A stretch of DNA of 64,000 bases from Tenacibaculum jejuense (GCF_900198195.1 NZ_LT899436.1:3810001-3874000); one strand, 5' to 3'; shown: positions 29,725-39,349, numbered from the stretch's first letter. Notes: generated from the letters alone by a model not told the origin. Translations and numbers: made by a program.

Positions 29725-30468
29725 ATGGAACAAACGACAACAATATTTGGTATTAGAGCTATTATAGAAGCCATAGAAAGTAACTCTACAATTGATAAAG
29801 TATATTTACAAAAAGGATTAAGAGGTGACCTTTATTTTGAGCTTGAAAAACTAATCAAAAAAAATAAAATATCTACTAGTTTAGTTCCTGTTGAAAAATT
29901 AAATCGTTTATCTAAGCATAATAATCACCAAGGAGCAGTGGCTAAAATATCTCCTATTAAGTTTTATGAATTAGATGAATTGATAGAGCAAACTTTAAAC
30001 GCTGATACTACTCCATTATTCATTCTTCTAGATCAACTTTCTGACGTTAGAAATTTTGGGGCTATTATTAGAACTGCAGAATGTACAGGTGCTCATGGAA
30101 TTATTATTCAAAAAAGTGGTAGTGCTCCTGTTAATGCTGAAACTATAAAAACATCTGCTGGAGCTGCTTTTAAAGTTCCAATTTGTAAGGTTGATCATAT
30201 TAAAGATGCTATATTTCAATTTCAAGCAGCGGATATTAAACTCGTTGCAGCTACTGAAAAAACAGAAGAATCAATTTATGATGTAGCGTTAAATCAACCT
30301 ATAGCTATAGTAATGGGTTCAGAACACAAAGGAGTGAGTAATTCTGTTCTAAAAATGGTCGATTACAAAGCAAAACTTCCATTACTTGGAGAAATTCAAT
30401 CATTAAATGTATCTGTAGCTTGTGGAGCTTTCTTATATGAAACAGTTAGACAAAGAATAAAACAATAA
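29725..30468 (+). CDS. rlmB: 23S rRNA (guanosine-2'-O)-methyltransferase RlmB
   Basis: This 247-residue SpoU/TrmH-family methyltransferase methylates G2251 of 23S rRNA in the P loop, using SAM. After an N-terminal substrate-binding domain (IFGIRAIIEAIES), the knot motifs are LSDVRNFGAIIRTAECTGAHG (motif 1), IVMGSEHKGVS (motif 2) and LPLLGEIQSLNVSVACGAFLYE (motif 3). The length is typical, and it stands alone behind the SusCD terminator. Confidence 0.92.
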   Translation: MEQTTTIFGIRAIIEAIESNSTIDKVYLQKGLRGDLYFELEKLIKKNKISTSLVPVEKLNRLSKHNNHQGAVAKISPIKFYELDELIEQTLNADTTPLFILLDQLSDVRNFGAIIRTAECTGAHGIIIQKSGSAPVNAETIKTSAGAAFKVPICKVDHIKDAIFQFQAADIKLVAATEKTEESIYDVALNQPIAIVMGSEHKGVSNSVLKMVDYKAKLPLLGEIQSLNVSVACGAFLYETVRQRIKQ

Positions 30469-30548
30469 TTAGCTTAATGCTCATATAAATTTAACAGAAT
30501 ACTAGTTAGGTTTTAGTAAATTTAAGACTAAACCTATAAATCTTTAAA

Positions 30549-31190
30549 ATGAGCACTATTAGACTCGGTGATGAAGCACCAAACTTTACAGCAGAAACTT
30601 CTGAAGGAACAATCAACTTTCATGAATGGTTAGGCGATAATTGGGGAATTTTATTTTCTCACCCTGCAGATTATACTCCTGTTTGTACTACTGAATTAGG
30701 TACTGTTGCAAAATATAAAAGTGAATTTGAAAAACGCAAAGTTAAAGTTGTTGCGTTGAGTGTTGATGGTTTAACATCTCATCAGGGATGGATTCAAGAT
30801 ATAAATGAAACACAAAACACTTCAGTTAATTTTCCTATAATTGCTGATGAGGACAAAAAAGTGTCAAATCTTTATGATATGATTCATCCTAATGCTGATA
30901 ATAATCTTACTGTAAGATCTGTTTTTATTATAGATCCTAATAAAAAAGTAAAATTGATTATTGTATATCCAGCTTCAACAGGAAGAAATTTTGATGAACT
31001 TTTAAGAGTAATTGATTCTTTACAATTAACTACTTATCATAAAGTCGCTACTCCTGCTAACTGGAAAAATGGTGATGATTGTGTTATAGTTCCAGCTGTT
31101 GAAAATGAAGAAATAGCTGAATTATTTCCTAAAGGATATAAGGAGATTAAACCTTATTTAAGAATGACTCCACAACCTAATTTAGAATAA
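30549..31190 (+). CDS. 1-Cys peroxiredoxin (Prx6 type)
   Basis: This 213-residue cytoplasmic peroxidase has the active site PADYTPVCTTE with P39, T43 and peroxidatic Cys46. The long C-terminal dimerisation part (NWKNGDDCVIVPAV..FPKGYKEIKPYLRMTPQP) is characteristic of the Prx6 subfamily. It reduces hydrogen peroxide and alkyl hydroperoxides. It has its own terminator, shared with the convergent rhomboid gene. Confidence 0.94.
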   Translation: MSTIRLGDEAPNFTAETSEGTINFHEWLGDNWGILFSHPADYTPVCTTELGTVAKYKSEFEKRKVKVVALSVDGLTSHQGWIQDINETQNTSVNFPIIADEDKKVSNLYDMIHPNADNNLTVRSVFIIDPNKKVKLIIVYPASTGRNFDELLRVIDSLQLTTYHKVATPANWKNGDDCVIVPAVENEEIAELFPKGYKEIKPYLRMTPQPNLE

Positions 31191-31219
31191 AAAAAGACGC
31201 TTTAAAAGCGTCTTTTTTT
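31190..31219. terminator. Bidirectional terminator between peroxiredoxin and rhomboid genes
   Basis: AAAAAGACGCTTT / AAAGCGTCTTTTTTT has A-runs and T-runs on both sides, so it can stop transcription from either direction. Its right end overlaps the rhomboid stop codon. Confidence 0.88.
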
Positions 31220-31976
31220 ATTCCTCTTCTTCAGATATATTTTCATCAACCATATTTTTATGATCTACATAAATATATCGGTATGTAATTTCTTTAATTT
31301 CAGATTCTTCATGTGCCTCTATTTCTTCATCTGGAGGTGGTGGATTGTAATTTCCTTCTTCATCAAACATATCATCAAATTCTGTTTTTGAAAATACAAA
31401 TGCTTCTTTTACAATTCCTATATTTCTGTATCTGTATGCAAAAAACAATCCGACAATAAAACCTGCTGTATGGCCTTCCCATGATATTCCTTCTTCAATA
31501 GGAAAAAGATACCAAATCATACTTCCGTAAAGAAAAATTACAATTAAAGACATAGCTACTAATCGAAAGTGTTTTCTGATGATACCGCTAAAAAAAATAA
31601 AACTAAATAATAAATAAACAATTCCACTTGCACCAAAATGATATGCTTCTCTACCAATGCTCCAAGTTAGTATTCCAGTTAATAGTCCTCCATAAATTAA
31701 CAATTTTGTTCCAACTTCTTTATAAAAATAAAATAGCGACATTAAGAGGACTATTAACGGCACTGAATTATTAAAAAGGTGTTTTGTATCACTATGAATG
31801 AAATGAGATAGAAAAACACCTCTTATTCCTTTTAATGTTCTAGGTAAAACACCTAATCTATTAAAATTAAAACCAAACCTTATTTCTATCCAATAAACAA
31901 ACCAAATAATGAAAATAAAGAGTATTGGTATGGTTAGTATATAGTTCTTAAATTTAAACTGATCTTCTGGCTCCAT
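31218..31976 (-). CDS. Rhomboid-family intramembrane serine protease
   Basis: This 252-residue protein has six membrane segments. The catalytic serine lies in HFGASGIVYLL (Ser117) and the catalytic histidine in SWEGHTAGFIVG (His169); the early loop HSDTKHLFNN is also family-typical. It cleaves substrates inside the inner membrane. The C-terminal tail from about residue 190 is acidic (DEEGNYNPPPPDEEIEAHEESE) and cytoplasmic. Confidence 0.92.
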   Translation of the reverse strand: MEPEDQFKFKNYILTIPILFIFIIWFVYWIEIRFGFNFNRLGVLPRTLKGIRGVFLSHFIHSDTKHLFNNSVPLIVLLMSLFYFYKEVGTKLLIYGGLLTGILTWSIGREAYHFGASGIVYLLFSFIFFSGIIRKHFRLVAMSLIVIFLYGSMIWYLFPIEEGISWEGHTAGFIVGLFFAYRYRNIGIVKEAFVFSKTEFDDMFDEEGNYNPPPPDEEIEAHEESEIKEITYRYIYVDHKNMVDENISEEEE

Positions 31977-32052
31977 ATGATTTTTAACATCAAAAAGATA
32001 ACCATTTTATATTTCTTGTTAATCTGTCATAAATCTTTGCTACTTTTACTCT

Positions 32053-33324
32053 ATGAGTGCACCTTTGGCAGAAAGAATTAGACCGAAAACCTTAGACGAC
32101 TATATAAGTCAGCAACATTTAGTTGGTAAAAATGGTATTTTAACCAATCATATCAAACAAGGAATTATACCTTCATTAATATTTTGGGGACCTCCAGGAA
32201 TCGGTAAAACGACGTTAGCCAATATTATAGCTACAGTTTCAGATAGACCTTTTTATACATTAAGTGCGATTAGTTCTGGTGTAAAAGATGTTAGAGAAGT
32301 AATTGAAAAGGCAAAGAAAAGTGGTGGTTTATTTACTCAGAAAAATCCTATTTTATTTATTGATGAAATTCATAGGTTTAGTAAATCTCAACAAGATTCT
32401 TTACTAGGTGCAGTAGAAAAAGGCTGGGTTACATTGGTAGGAGCAACAACTGAAAACCCTAGTTTTGAAGTAATCCCTGCCCTCCTATCTCGATGTCAAG
32501 TTTACATTTTAAACTCTTTTGATAAAGATGATCTTATTGCTCTATTACAAAGAGCTATTGAAAAAGATGAAATTTTATCAAAAAAGAAAATAATACTATC
32601 TGAAACAGATGCTTTGTTACAAATTTCTGGTGGAGATGCGAGAAAGCTTTTAAATATTTTCGAATTACTTGTTTCGTCTGAAGATGAAATTGAGATAACG
32701 AATAAACTTGTTCTAGAAAAAGTTCAAAAAAATACAGTTCGTTACGACAAAACTGGTGAACAACATTATGATATTATCTCAGCTTTTATTAAATCTATAA
32801 GGGGTAGTGACCCTAATGCTGCTGTATATTGGCTGGCTAGAATGATAGAAGGAGGAGAAGATGTGAAGTTTATTGCTCGTAGATTACTTATTCTTGCTTC
32901 AGAAGATATAGGAAATGCAAATCCTACTGCTTTAATTTTAGCTAACAATACTTTTCAAGCGGTTTCTGTCATAGGATATCCAGAATCTAGAATAATATTA
33001 AGCCAATGCGCAGTGTATTTAGCTAACTCTGCTAAAAGTAATGCTTCTTACATGGCTATAGGTAAAGCCCAAGAATTAGTGAGGAAAACTGGTGATTTAT
33101 CAATTCCTTTGCATCTGAGGAATGCACCTACTAAATTAATGAAAGATTTAGACTATGGTAAAGATTATCAATACGCTCATAATTACAACGAAAACTTTGT
33201 ACATCAAGAATATTTACCTGATGAAATCGTAAATACTAAACTATATGAACCTGGTAATAATGCCAGAGAGAATAACTTTAGGGAAACCTTAAAAAAACGC
33301 TGGAAGGATAAATACAATTATTAA
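32053..33324 (+). CDS. rarA: Replication-associated recombination ATPase RarA
   Basis: This 423-residue AAA+ protein is related to clamp-loader subunits and acts at stalled forks. Walker A is GPPGIGKTT (residues 46-54), Walker B is ILFIDEIHRFSKSQQD, sensor 1 is GATTENPSFEV, and the C-terminal tetramerisation region (YWLARMIEGGEDVKFIARRL..ASEDIGNANP) is complete. It is divergent from the rhomboid gene and overlaps the convergent 33321-34088 gene by 4 nt. Confidence 0.95.
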   Translation: MSAPLAERIRPKTLDDYISQQHLVGKNGILTNHIKQGIIPSLIFWGPPGIGKTTLANIIATVSDRPFYTLSAISSGVKDVREVIEKAKKSGGLFTQKNPILFIDEIHRFSKSQQDSLLGAVEKGWVTLVGATTENPSFEVIPALLSRCQVYILNSFDKDDLIALLQRAIEKDEILSKKKIILSETDALLQISGGDARKLLNIFELLVSSEDEIEITNKLVLEKVQKNTVRYDKTGEQHYDIISAFIKSIRGSDPNAAVYWLARMIEGGEDVKFIARRLLILASEDIGNANPTALILANNTFQAVSVIGYPESRIILSQCAVYLANSAKSNASYMAIGKAQELVRKTGDLSIPLHLRNAPTKLMKDLDYGKDYQYAHNYNENFVHQEYLPDEIVNTKLYEPGNNARENNFRETLKKRWKDKYNY

Positions 33325-34088
33325 AATTTCACCCTAAATAACTTTGTAACCAGTTTATCATTTTCGTAATATTCTGCAGACCAAACGTCTCCACTTTTCT
33401 TAGAAAAAGTTCCATTTTTGTCTTTTATAATAAACGAGTTTTCACGGTTTGTTTTCAACAATTTAAAAACAACTTCAGGAACATCGTTTATCAACTGATA
33501 TCCATAGTCTTTTGGTTGTGCATACAGAACATTAGTTATATTAGTATACAATTCGTCTGATGTTTGTTTTACTTCTACAACTTTATCTTCTTTCTGCAAA
33601 TTGTAATTTCTTTCTCTCTCTGTAGATACTTCTATATTTTTGGTTACTATGGTTTCTGTAGTTTTTGGAACATATTTATAATTCAATTGTTTAATTGAAT
33701 TAAAAGCTTCTCTAATAGCTTTATGGTAGGCTTTTTTGTACTCTTTTAATTTACTTTTTCCAAATTTAGAACTGTATACTTCTTTATTAAAACAATCTTT
33801 GAATCGTATTTGAACTTTTGTAACAAAAATACCTGAATCATTAAATAAATCTGCAGTTAACGCTTTACATCTATCAGATACTAAATCTGCAGGTAAAGAT
33901 TCATCATCAAAAAAGACATTAAAATTGTTCTTCTTTAATAAAAATTTAATCAATGAACTTGTTTGATACTGATCTGCTTTCTTAAAACCATTGTATTGTT
34001 TTGGTACAATAACATATTTGTAATCGTTTACACTTTTTTGAGCAAAAACAGAAGTAGTTATGAATAAAAGTAAAAGTATTTTTTTCAT
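33321..34088 (-). CDS. Conserved secreted protein of unknown function
   Basis: This 255-residue protein has a clear signal peptide (KKILLLLFITTSVFAQ). The mature part starts VNDYKYVIVPKQYNGFKKADQYQTSSL, a pattern I associate with flavobacterial proteins of unknown role; it carries single cysteines in DRCKAL and KDCFN. It is last in a likely operon with a DUF5723 outer-membrane protein and a lipoprotein, so it is probably periplasmic. Confidence 0.7.
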   Translation of the reverse strand: MKKILLLLFITTSVFAQKSVNDYKYVIVPKQYNGFKKADQYQTSSLIKFLLKKNNFNVFFDDESLPADLVSDRCKALTADLFNDSGIFVTKVQIRFKDCFNKEVYSSKFGKSKLKEYKKAYHKAIREAFNSIKQLNYKYVPKTTETIVTKNIEVSTERERNYNLQKEDKVVEVKQTSDELYTNITNVLYAQPKDYGYQLINDVPEVVFKLLKTNRENSFIIKDKNGTFSKKSGDVWSAEYYENDKLVTKLFRVKF

Positions 34089-34154
34089 TTTTTGGTAAAT
34101 TAATCAAACATCACAATATAGTAAAAAAGCTATTAAAGCTAGAATTCGTATCAA

Positions 34155-35528
34155 TTATCTTGAAATAAAATTGATTCCAAATTGAAAAGATGCACTATTA
34201 GATGCAGCTAAATCTGTTAATTGTAAAACATTATCTACTGCTGTATATACATTGATTTTCCAAATATTAGCTGAAATTCCTAAACCAATGTTTGAATTAG
34301 AGAAATCATCTACCGTGTAAGTTATTCTTGTATTGAGTCGTTTCGAAAATTTTCTTTCATAAAAACCAGTTAAGGCAAATCTAGGACCGATAGGAGTTAA
34401 TACAGAAAAAATTTGTCCTCCTAAAGCATTGTCATAATAATCATTATAAGTCATATCAGAACAGTTCTCTTCTCTTCTAGATTTTCCAAAGCTGTATCTT
34501 CCTCCGAAATTTAATTTTAAAGGTCGCATTACTGCGTACGATTCTCTGTTTTCGTTTCTTGGAATTCTTGCATTAATTTCATCATTCAGGTTCCTCCAAT
34601 AATCAGGATTAGAATTATCAAATAAGAACTCTATTCCACTAAAAGTATAATCTCCTTCAACGTTTCCATTTCTTACCTTATTTGAATAGCTAATAAAACC
34701 TACATCTAATAAACTTGCTGAAATCTCGGTCTGATCATCAATTGCATAAGTAAATCCTATATCAAAACCTAAACCTAAATTACTGCCTAAGAAAATATTC
34801 CCAGTAATATCATCTGCGGTTAAATCAAATTCATCATTTTCATTGTATAAACCAGAACTATATGCATTTACATTTAAATTTGTTAAAGAGTGTTGATAAA
34901 GACTAGTGGTTCCTAAACGTGTTGTAAAACTTCCTGTATTTCCTGTAGAAGTTACATTTAAAGCTCCAGAATAAATCTTTAACCTAGCTCCTGCTGTAAA
35001 TTTTTCATTGAACTTTCTAGTAATACCTGCGTGAATTACTCCTAGTACATCTGCTTTTGTCGCTAGATTAGAAAAAAGAAAATTTCTATTTATAAATGGT
35101 GCGTTTCCATCTTTAATAAGTTCTAAAAACTCTTTTGGTATTTTTAAAAATGCATCGAATTCAGTGTAATATCCTACACTTAAATAATCTCTTTTATTTA
35201 GTTTATATCCTGCATTAATTACTTCTACTTGTGAATTAATATATGCATAATCGTTATTATCTAGATTATTAATGACATTATTAAATTTTGTCGTAAAATC
35301 AACATTATCTTCTCGAAACAAATCAGCTATTGTAAATCCAGATGTGCTTACACTTGCTGAAATTCCAGACAGTACTGGTACACCAACATGATATTTGTAG
35401 TCTGTTTTAGCTCCTGGATTCAATAGTAATCCTTGAGGAATATTATCAAAACCATATAAAACTTGCTTATTCTGTGCAAAAATTAACCCTGAAAAGGTTA
35501 AAAAGAAAAGTATAAAAATCTTTTTCAT
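34155..35528 (-). CDS. DUF5723-family outer-membrane protein
   Basis: This 457-residue protein has a signal peptide (FLTFSGLIFAQ) and a mature sequence of alternating beta-strands and glycine-rich turns. The N-terminal NIPQGLLLNPGAKTDYKYHVGVPVLSG and SVGYYTEFDAFLKIP match the DUF5723 group of Bacteroidetes barrel proteins. Its function is not known. It lies 4 nt downstream of the 35533-36081 lipoprotein. Confidence 0.8.
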   Translation of the reverse strand: MKKIFILFFLTFSGLIFAQNKQVLYGFDNIPQGLLLNPGAKTDYKYHVGVPVLSGISASVSTSGFTIADLFREDNVDFTTKFNNVINNLDNNDYAYINSQVEVINAGYKLNKRDYLSVGYYTEFDAFLKIPKEFLELIKDGNAPFINRNFLFSNLATKADVLGVIHAGITRKFNEKFTAGARLKIYSGALNVTSTGNTGSFTTRLGTTSLYQHSLTNLNVNAYSSGLYNENDEFDLTADDITGNIFLGSNLGLGFDIGFTYAIDDQTEISASLLDVGFISYSNKVRNGNVEGDYTFSGIEFLFDNSNPDYWRNLNDEINARIPRNENRESYAVMRPLKLNFGGRYSFGKSRREENCSDMTYNDYYDNALGGQIFSVLTPIGPRFALTGFYERKFSKRLNTRITYTVDDFSNSNIGLGISANIWKINVYTAVDNVLQLTDLAASNSASFQFGINFISR

Positions 35529-35532
35529 TAGT

Positions 35533-36081
35533 TTAGTTTACTCTGAAATATAATGTTCCTGCTGATCTAAAAGTTAGGGAGGTAGGTACGTTAACATCTA
35601 TTATTGAGCCGTCTGAACTAGGCAACAATTCAATTCTGGTTCTAACATTTCTAGTATTTGTGAAAGCTGGCTCATTTGCTAGTATAATTTCTTCTTCCTG
35701 ATTAAAATCAGATTGATTTGGATTAACGTTTAATGTAATTGGACTTAATGTCTCATTTCCAGCACCATCTAAAAAGAAAAACTCTATTCTAAAACCTCTA
35801 TTAAATTGATTGTTAATAGCGAACTGTAAAACAATACGTTCTAAGTTATCTCTAGTTTGCTCATTATTAAAAATAGTAAATAGCGATGTTTGTTCTATTG
35901 GTCTATTTATTTCAACTCCACCAAAAACAAGTTCATTCTGGGTTATTGTCGAATTCACTAAAGAAGCTAATACCACAGGAGTTATTTCTAAATCTTCAGC
36001 CTGACTAAAATTTACGTCCTCTACACAAGAACTCATCATCAATAAAAAACTACATAATACTACTCTAAAAATTAATCTCAT
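35533..36081 (-). CDS. Small lipoprotein in DUF5723 operon
   Basis: This 182-residue protein has a lipoprotein signal ending LLMMSSCVED (Cys19) and an all-beta mature part. I do not recognise a named family. It directly precedes the DUF5723 gene and is probably its envelope partner. Confidence 0.7.
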   Translation of the reverse strand: MRLIFRVVLCSFLLMMSSCVEDVNFSQAEDLEITPVVLASLVNSTITQNELVFGGVEINRPIEQTSLFTIFNNEQTRDNLERIVLQFAINNQFNRGFRIEFFFLDGAGNETLSPITLNVNPNQSDFNQEEEIILANEPAFTNTRNVRTRIELLPSSDGSIIDVNVPTSLTFRSAGTLYFRVN

Positions 36082-36117
36082 ACCTCTTAATTATGTTCAT
36101 TTTGAAACGTTTATATC

Positions 36118-36804
36118 TTATAAAAATTGTTTAATTTCTAACAAGCTTCTTATAGTTAAAACATTATTCTCTACAGTTTCTTCTTGTTTTGGGTCATAAA
36201 AAATAGGTTGTATCCCTAAATTTTTAGCTCCCATTACGTCTGCTTCTAAACTATCGCCCACCATAATACAATTTTCTGGTTTAGAATTCACTTCTTTTAA
36301 CGCAAAATTAAAAATTTTAGGGTTTGGTTTCTTTACACCTACGCTTTCAGATGTAACAATTAAGTCGAAAAAATCCCTAATTCCAGATTTCATTAATTTT
36401 TTATGTTGAACTTCTTTAAAGCCATTGGTAATAATATGAAGTTTATATTTTGGCTTTAAATATTCAAGGATTTCTAGAGTTCCATCTATTAGAAAATTAT
36501 AATCGGATAGATATTTTATATAATCTTCAGAAACTTGATCTATTAATGCATCACTTGCATTAAAATTCAAAGTATCAAAAACATCTTTCAATCTTCGGTA
36601 ACGCAATTCTTCTTTAGCTATTTTTTCTTCTCTATACAGTTTCCAATACTGAAGATTTAAAGGTATATACACTTCTAAAAATTCATTTAAGTCAAGAGTA
36701 ATATTCTGTTCTTTAAATATTTGCTGAAATGTTAATGATGAATTCTGGTCAAAATCCCAGAGTGTATGATCTAAATCAAAGAAAATATGTGCTATCCCGG
36801 TCAT
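36118..36804 (-). CDS. HAD-family nucleotidase, YjjG-like
   Basis: This 228-residue cytoplasmic HAD hydrolase has the nucleophile motif HIFFDLDHTLWDFD (Asp10/Asp12), motif II LHIITNGFKEVQ, and motif III/IV KPNPKIFNFAL..MVGDSLEADVMGAKN. The subfamily dephosphorylates nucleoside monophosphates, including non-canonical pyrimidines; the exact substrate is inferred from similarity. Confidence 0.85.
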   Translation of the reverse strand: MTGIAHIFFDLDHTLWDFDQNSSLTFQQIFKEQNITLDLNEFLEVYIPLNLQYWKLYREEKIAKEELRYRRLKDVFDTLNFNASDALIDQVSEDYIKYLSDYNFLIDGTLEILEYLKPKYKLHIITNGFKEVQHKKLMKSGIRDFFDLIVTSESVGVKKPNPKIFNFALKEVNSKPENCIMVGDSLEADVMGAKNLGIQPIFYDPKQEETVENNVLTIRSLLEIKQFL

Positions 36805-36836
36805 AAACCAAAAATAAGGATATAAATCATCGAAGC

Positions 36837-37985
36837 TTGAATTTAATTGTTAAAAAAATATATCTTGCCAATACTAAAAATAAGCAATTGGGACTAACTG
36901 AACTTTTTAATTTATTCCTTGTCATAAGTGCCGTTCATGGCTTTGCTTTTAATTTCTTTTTATTTCAGAAAAAAATTAAAAACAAAGGGATTTTATACCT
37001 CAACTTAATGATTTTAGTTATTGCTTTAAATAATTTACAATCGTGGTTATTACTAAAAAACTTCTTTGTTTTAAAGTATATTCAAATTCCTTGGCATTTT
37101 TTAATAGCTCCATTATTCTATACTTTTTTAATCAATTATTTAGAAATTAAAAGACGTTTTTTAAATGTTCTAAAGGTCTTTATTCCCATTTTTGTTTTAA
37201 GCATCATCATACAAGTTGTCTATTTGTCTTTTGTAAATGATATAAATAATGAGAACTATCATTTATTCTATGAAAAGTATACGGCTATAGAAGAAGCTGC
37301 TAGCTTAATCATTTCTCTTTATTTATTTTTTTGCTGTTATCATATTCTGAAATATAAAAATCATTTGTTTAAAGAAATTTTAAGCTTTGATAACTTAAAG
37401 TGGTTAAACACTTTTATTTATTTAGCTGGGATTAGTTATATCTTATGGATTGTAGCTTTAACTATCAAATTCTACTTAAACTTCGATAATTTTATTGTTT
37501 TTTATTATCCGTTAAGAATCATGACAACTACTTTAATCTACTGGTTAGGTTATGAACTTGTTTTTGTTTTAAAACAGATAAAAGAAAGAAAATCTATCCG
37601 TAAAAAAATAACATTCAAACCTCAAAAAGAAAAACAAAGTACCTCTAAAAAGTTTTTACGAATTACATCATACATTAAAGACAACAGACGTTTTTTAGAT
37701 AATCTTTTAAGCTTAGAAACCCTAGCTAACGAACTTCAAATAAGCAGTAGCCAATTGTCCAAAGTGATTAATGAAGAAACTTCTCAAAATTTTAATCATT
37801 TAATTAATACATACAGGATAGATTTCTCTAAAGCTTTGTTATTAGATGATGATTATAAAAACTACACTATCACTTCAATTGCTTTAGAATCGGGTTTTAA
37901 CTCAAAGTCTACATTTTACAATGCTTTTAAAAAGCATACTGGAATAACTCCTTCTGATTTTAGATTACAACACCAAAATTCTTAG
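36837..37985 (+). CDS. Membrane-bound AraC-family transcriptional regulator
   Basis: This 382-residue protein begins with about seven membrane segments (residues about 20-250) and ends with an AraC-type double helix-turn-helix (LETLANELQISSSQLSKVINE, then ITSIALESGFNSKSTFYNAFKKHTGITPSDFR). The reading frame opens at a TTG; a second TTG at 36888 (GLTELFNLFLVISAVHGF) gives the more usual short N-terminus. No in-frame ATG precedes the membrane part. It probably senses a signal in the inner membrane and controls the genes to its right, since matching boxes lie in the next two gaps. Confidence 0.82.
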   Translation: MNLIVKKIYLANTKNKQLGLTELFNLFLVISAVHGFAFNFFLFQKKIKNKGILYLNLMILVIALNNLQSWLLLKNFFVLKYIQIPWHFLIAPLFYTFLINYLEIKRRFLNVLKVFIPIFVLSIIIQVVYLSFVNDINNENYHLFYEKYTAIEEAASLIISLYLFFCCYHILKYKNHLFKEILSFDNLKWLNTFIYLAGISYILWIVALTIKFYLNFDNFIVFYYPLRIMTTTLIYWLGYELVFVLKQIKERKSIRKKITFKPQKEKQSTSKKFLRITSYIKDNRRFLDNLLSLETLANELQISSSQLSKVINEETSQNFNHLINTYRIDFSKALLLDDDYKNYTITSIALESGFNSKSTFYNAFKKHTGITPSDFRLQHQNS

Positions 37986-38040
37986 TCCAGATTAATCTTA
38001 TTTTGTCCAAAATTCAGCATAAACCATGTTTCTGGACTAT
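37984..38040. promoter_or_regulatory. Cluster of GTCCA/TGGAC boxes (candidate operator)
   Basis: AGTCCAG (37984-37990) is exactly inverted in CTGGACT (38032-38038), and TGTCCAAAATTC lies between them at 38004-38015. The first box overlaps the stop codon of the AraC-type regulator. I infer that they are binding sites for that regulator. Confidence 0.4.
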
Positions 38041-38096
38041 AGAAACATTTCCAAAAATAGTTTTGTCGAAGCTTTCTAATTTTAAAAAAAACTATA

Positions 38097-38549
38097 ATGA
38101 AACGTATTACAATTCTCTTTAAAACCTATGTTATTTTAGTGATGATATGCTTCACTTTCACTAGTTATTCTCAATCTCAAATTGAAGATACTTCTTCTTT
38201 AGTAAATGCTACTTTTACGCAAAGATCTAAGAATAAATTACAATTTTTAGGTGTCGATTATAAAAGTATTGACTTCGAAAGTCAAGAAGATCTTTTAAAA
38301 TTAAATTTAATTCTACAGTATGATAAGAGACAGCGTTCTAATGAAATTTTTGCCTATATTTTTTCTGGGTTTTCATTAGTTTCATTAATAGGCGGTCTCA
38401 CTTCAAAAGATGATAATTCTATTTTTTCTGATCTAGGTAAAGGAGTTTATTTTACATCCGCCATTGTTTACGGAGGTATATCAATTCCCTTTTGGATAGG
38501 AAGACGTAAATACCGACGACAAAGAGATCAATTGGTAAAACTCTTTTGA
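38097..38549 (+). CDS. Small membrane-anchored protein, unknown
   Basis: This 150-residue protein has an N-terminal signal segment ending FTFTSYSQ and two later hydrophobic stretches (FAYIFSGFSLVSLIGGL and GVYFTSAIVYGGISIPFWIG), then a basic tail RRKYRRQRDQ. It resembles short flavobacterial proteins of unknown function. It is flanked on both sides by the GTCCA-type boxes, so it is a candidate target of the AraC-type regulator. Confidence 0.65.
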   Translation: MKRITILFKTYVILVMICFTFTSYSQSQIEDTSSLVNATFTQRSKNKLQFLGVDYKSIDFESQEDLLKLNLILQYDKRQRSNEIFAYIFSGFSLVSLIGGLTSKDDNSIFSDLGKGVYFTSAIVYGGISIPFWIGRRKYRRQRDQLVKLF

Positions 38550-38576
38550 TATATCCTTTTATATTTCAACCATAAG

Positions 38577-38610
38577 AAACAGCTTTTAATACAAATTAGA
38601 AGCTGTTTTT
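38577..38610 (+). terminator. Rho-independent terminator
   Basis: AAACAGCTT (38577-38585) pairs with AAGCTGTTT (38600-38608) and runs into further T residues. Confidence 0.8.
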
Positions 38611-38612
38611 AT

Positions 38613-38668
38613 TTGTCCTGAAACTAGCAAATCTTTCCTGTTTTAAGGATAACATAGAATTTTGGACA
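38613..38668. promoter_or_regulatory. Second group of GTCC boxes upstream of 38723 gene
   Basis: GAATTTTGGACA (38657-38668) is the exact reverse complement of TGTCCAAAATTC at 38004-38015, and TTGTCCTGAAA lies at about 38613. A perfect 12-nt inverted repeat more than 600 bp apart, around a small gene, suggests a shared operator. Confidence 0.4.
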
Positions 38669-38722
38669 TCATTACTTCTGCTTGAAAATACTTTTGAAGA
38701 AACTTTTTAATCTTTTAAAATC

Positions 38723-39340
38723 ATGAAAAAAAAATCAAAATTTTTCATTCATAGTTTACCAATTGTAATTCTATTACATGTTTTGTTATTCTTAAAATCA
38801 AACGCACAAGTAACAGATAACACTTATTTCATAGGTCTTACTCCATCATCTAGCTACGAAACTATTAATGGCTTAGGAATTAGCTACTCTTTTTTAGCTT
38901 TTGAAAAACAACATACTAATGTAAATGGTATTCGATTAAGTGTAGAGCCATTTTCTATGTTCATGCCATTTTTAACCATTATTCATGCTCCTTTCATGGA
39001 AGCTACAGGAGATGATTTGACTTATGATTTTAAATACGATAATATTATTAATGGTATTAATCTCACGCTGTTTGATCCCAACATTAGTAAAATTAATGGT
39101 TTAGAAATTAATGTCTCTGGAAGTAGAGGAACGGTGACCAACGGTATGTCTGTTGGATTAGTAAACATGCATTACAAAATAAGTGGTATAAGCTTAGGAA
39201 TTCTTAGAAATAGAAGTAAAAAGTGTCGTGGAATACAAATAGGACTCGTGAATGAATGTGAGAATCTTAAAGGATTACAAATCGGTCTTTGGAATAAGAA
39301 CTCAAAGAGAAACATGCCTTTTATTAACTGGAATTTTTAA
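38723..39340 (+). CDS. LA_2272-type surface repeat protein
   Basis: This 205-residue protein has a signal segment (LPIVILLHVLLFLKSNAQ) followed by short beta repeats such as INGLGISYS, INGINLTLF, ISGISLGIL, CRGIQIGLVN and LKGLQIGLWNKNSK. The IQIGLxN pattern is typical of the LA_2272 surface-repeat family, whose function is unknown. It lies 9 nt before a CDP-alcohol phosphatidyltransferase gene. Confidence 0.72.
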   Translation: MKKKSKFFIHSLPIVILLHVLLFLKSNAQVTDNTYFIGLTPSSSYETINGLGISYSFLAFEKQHTNVNGIRLSVEPFSMFMPFLTIIHAPFMEATGDDLTYDFKYDNIINGINLTLFDPNISKINGLEINVSGSRGTVTNGMSVGLVNMHYKISGISLGILRNRSKKCRGIQIGLVNECENLKGLQIGLWNKNSKRNMPFINWNF

Positions 39341-39349
39341 TTAAAAATC

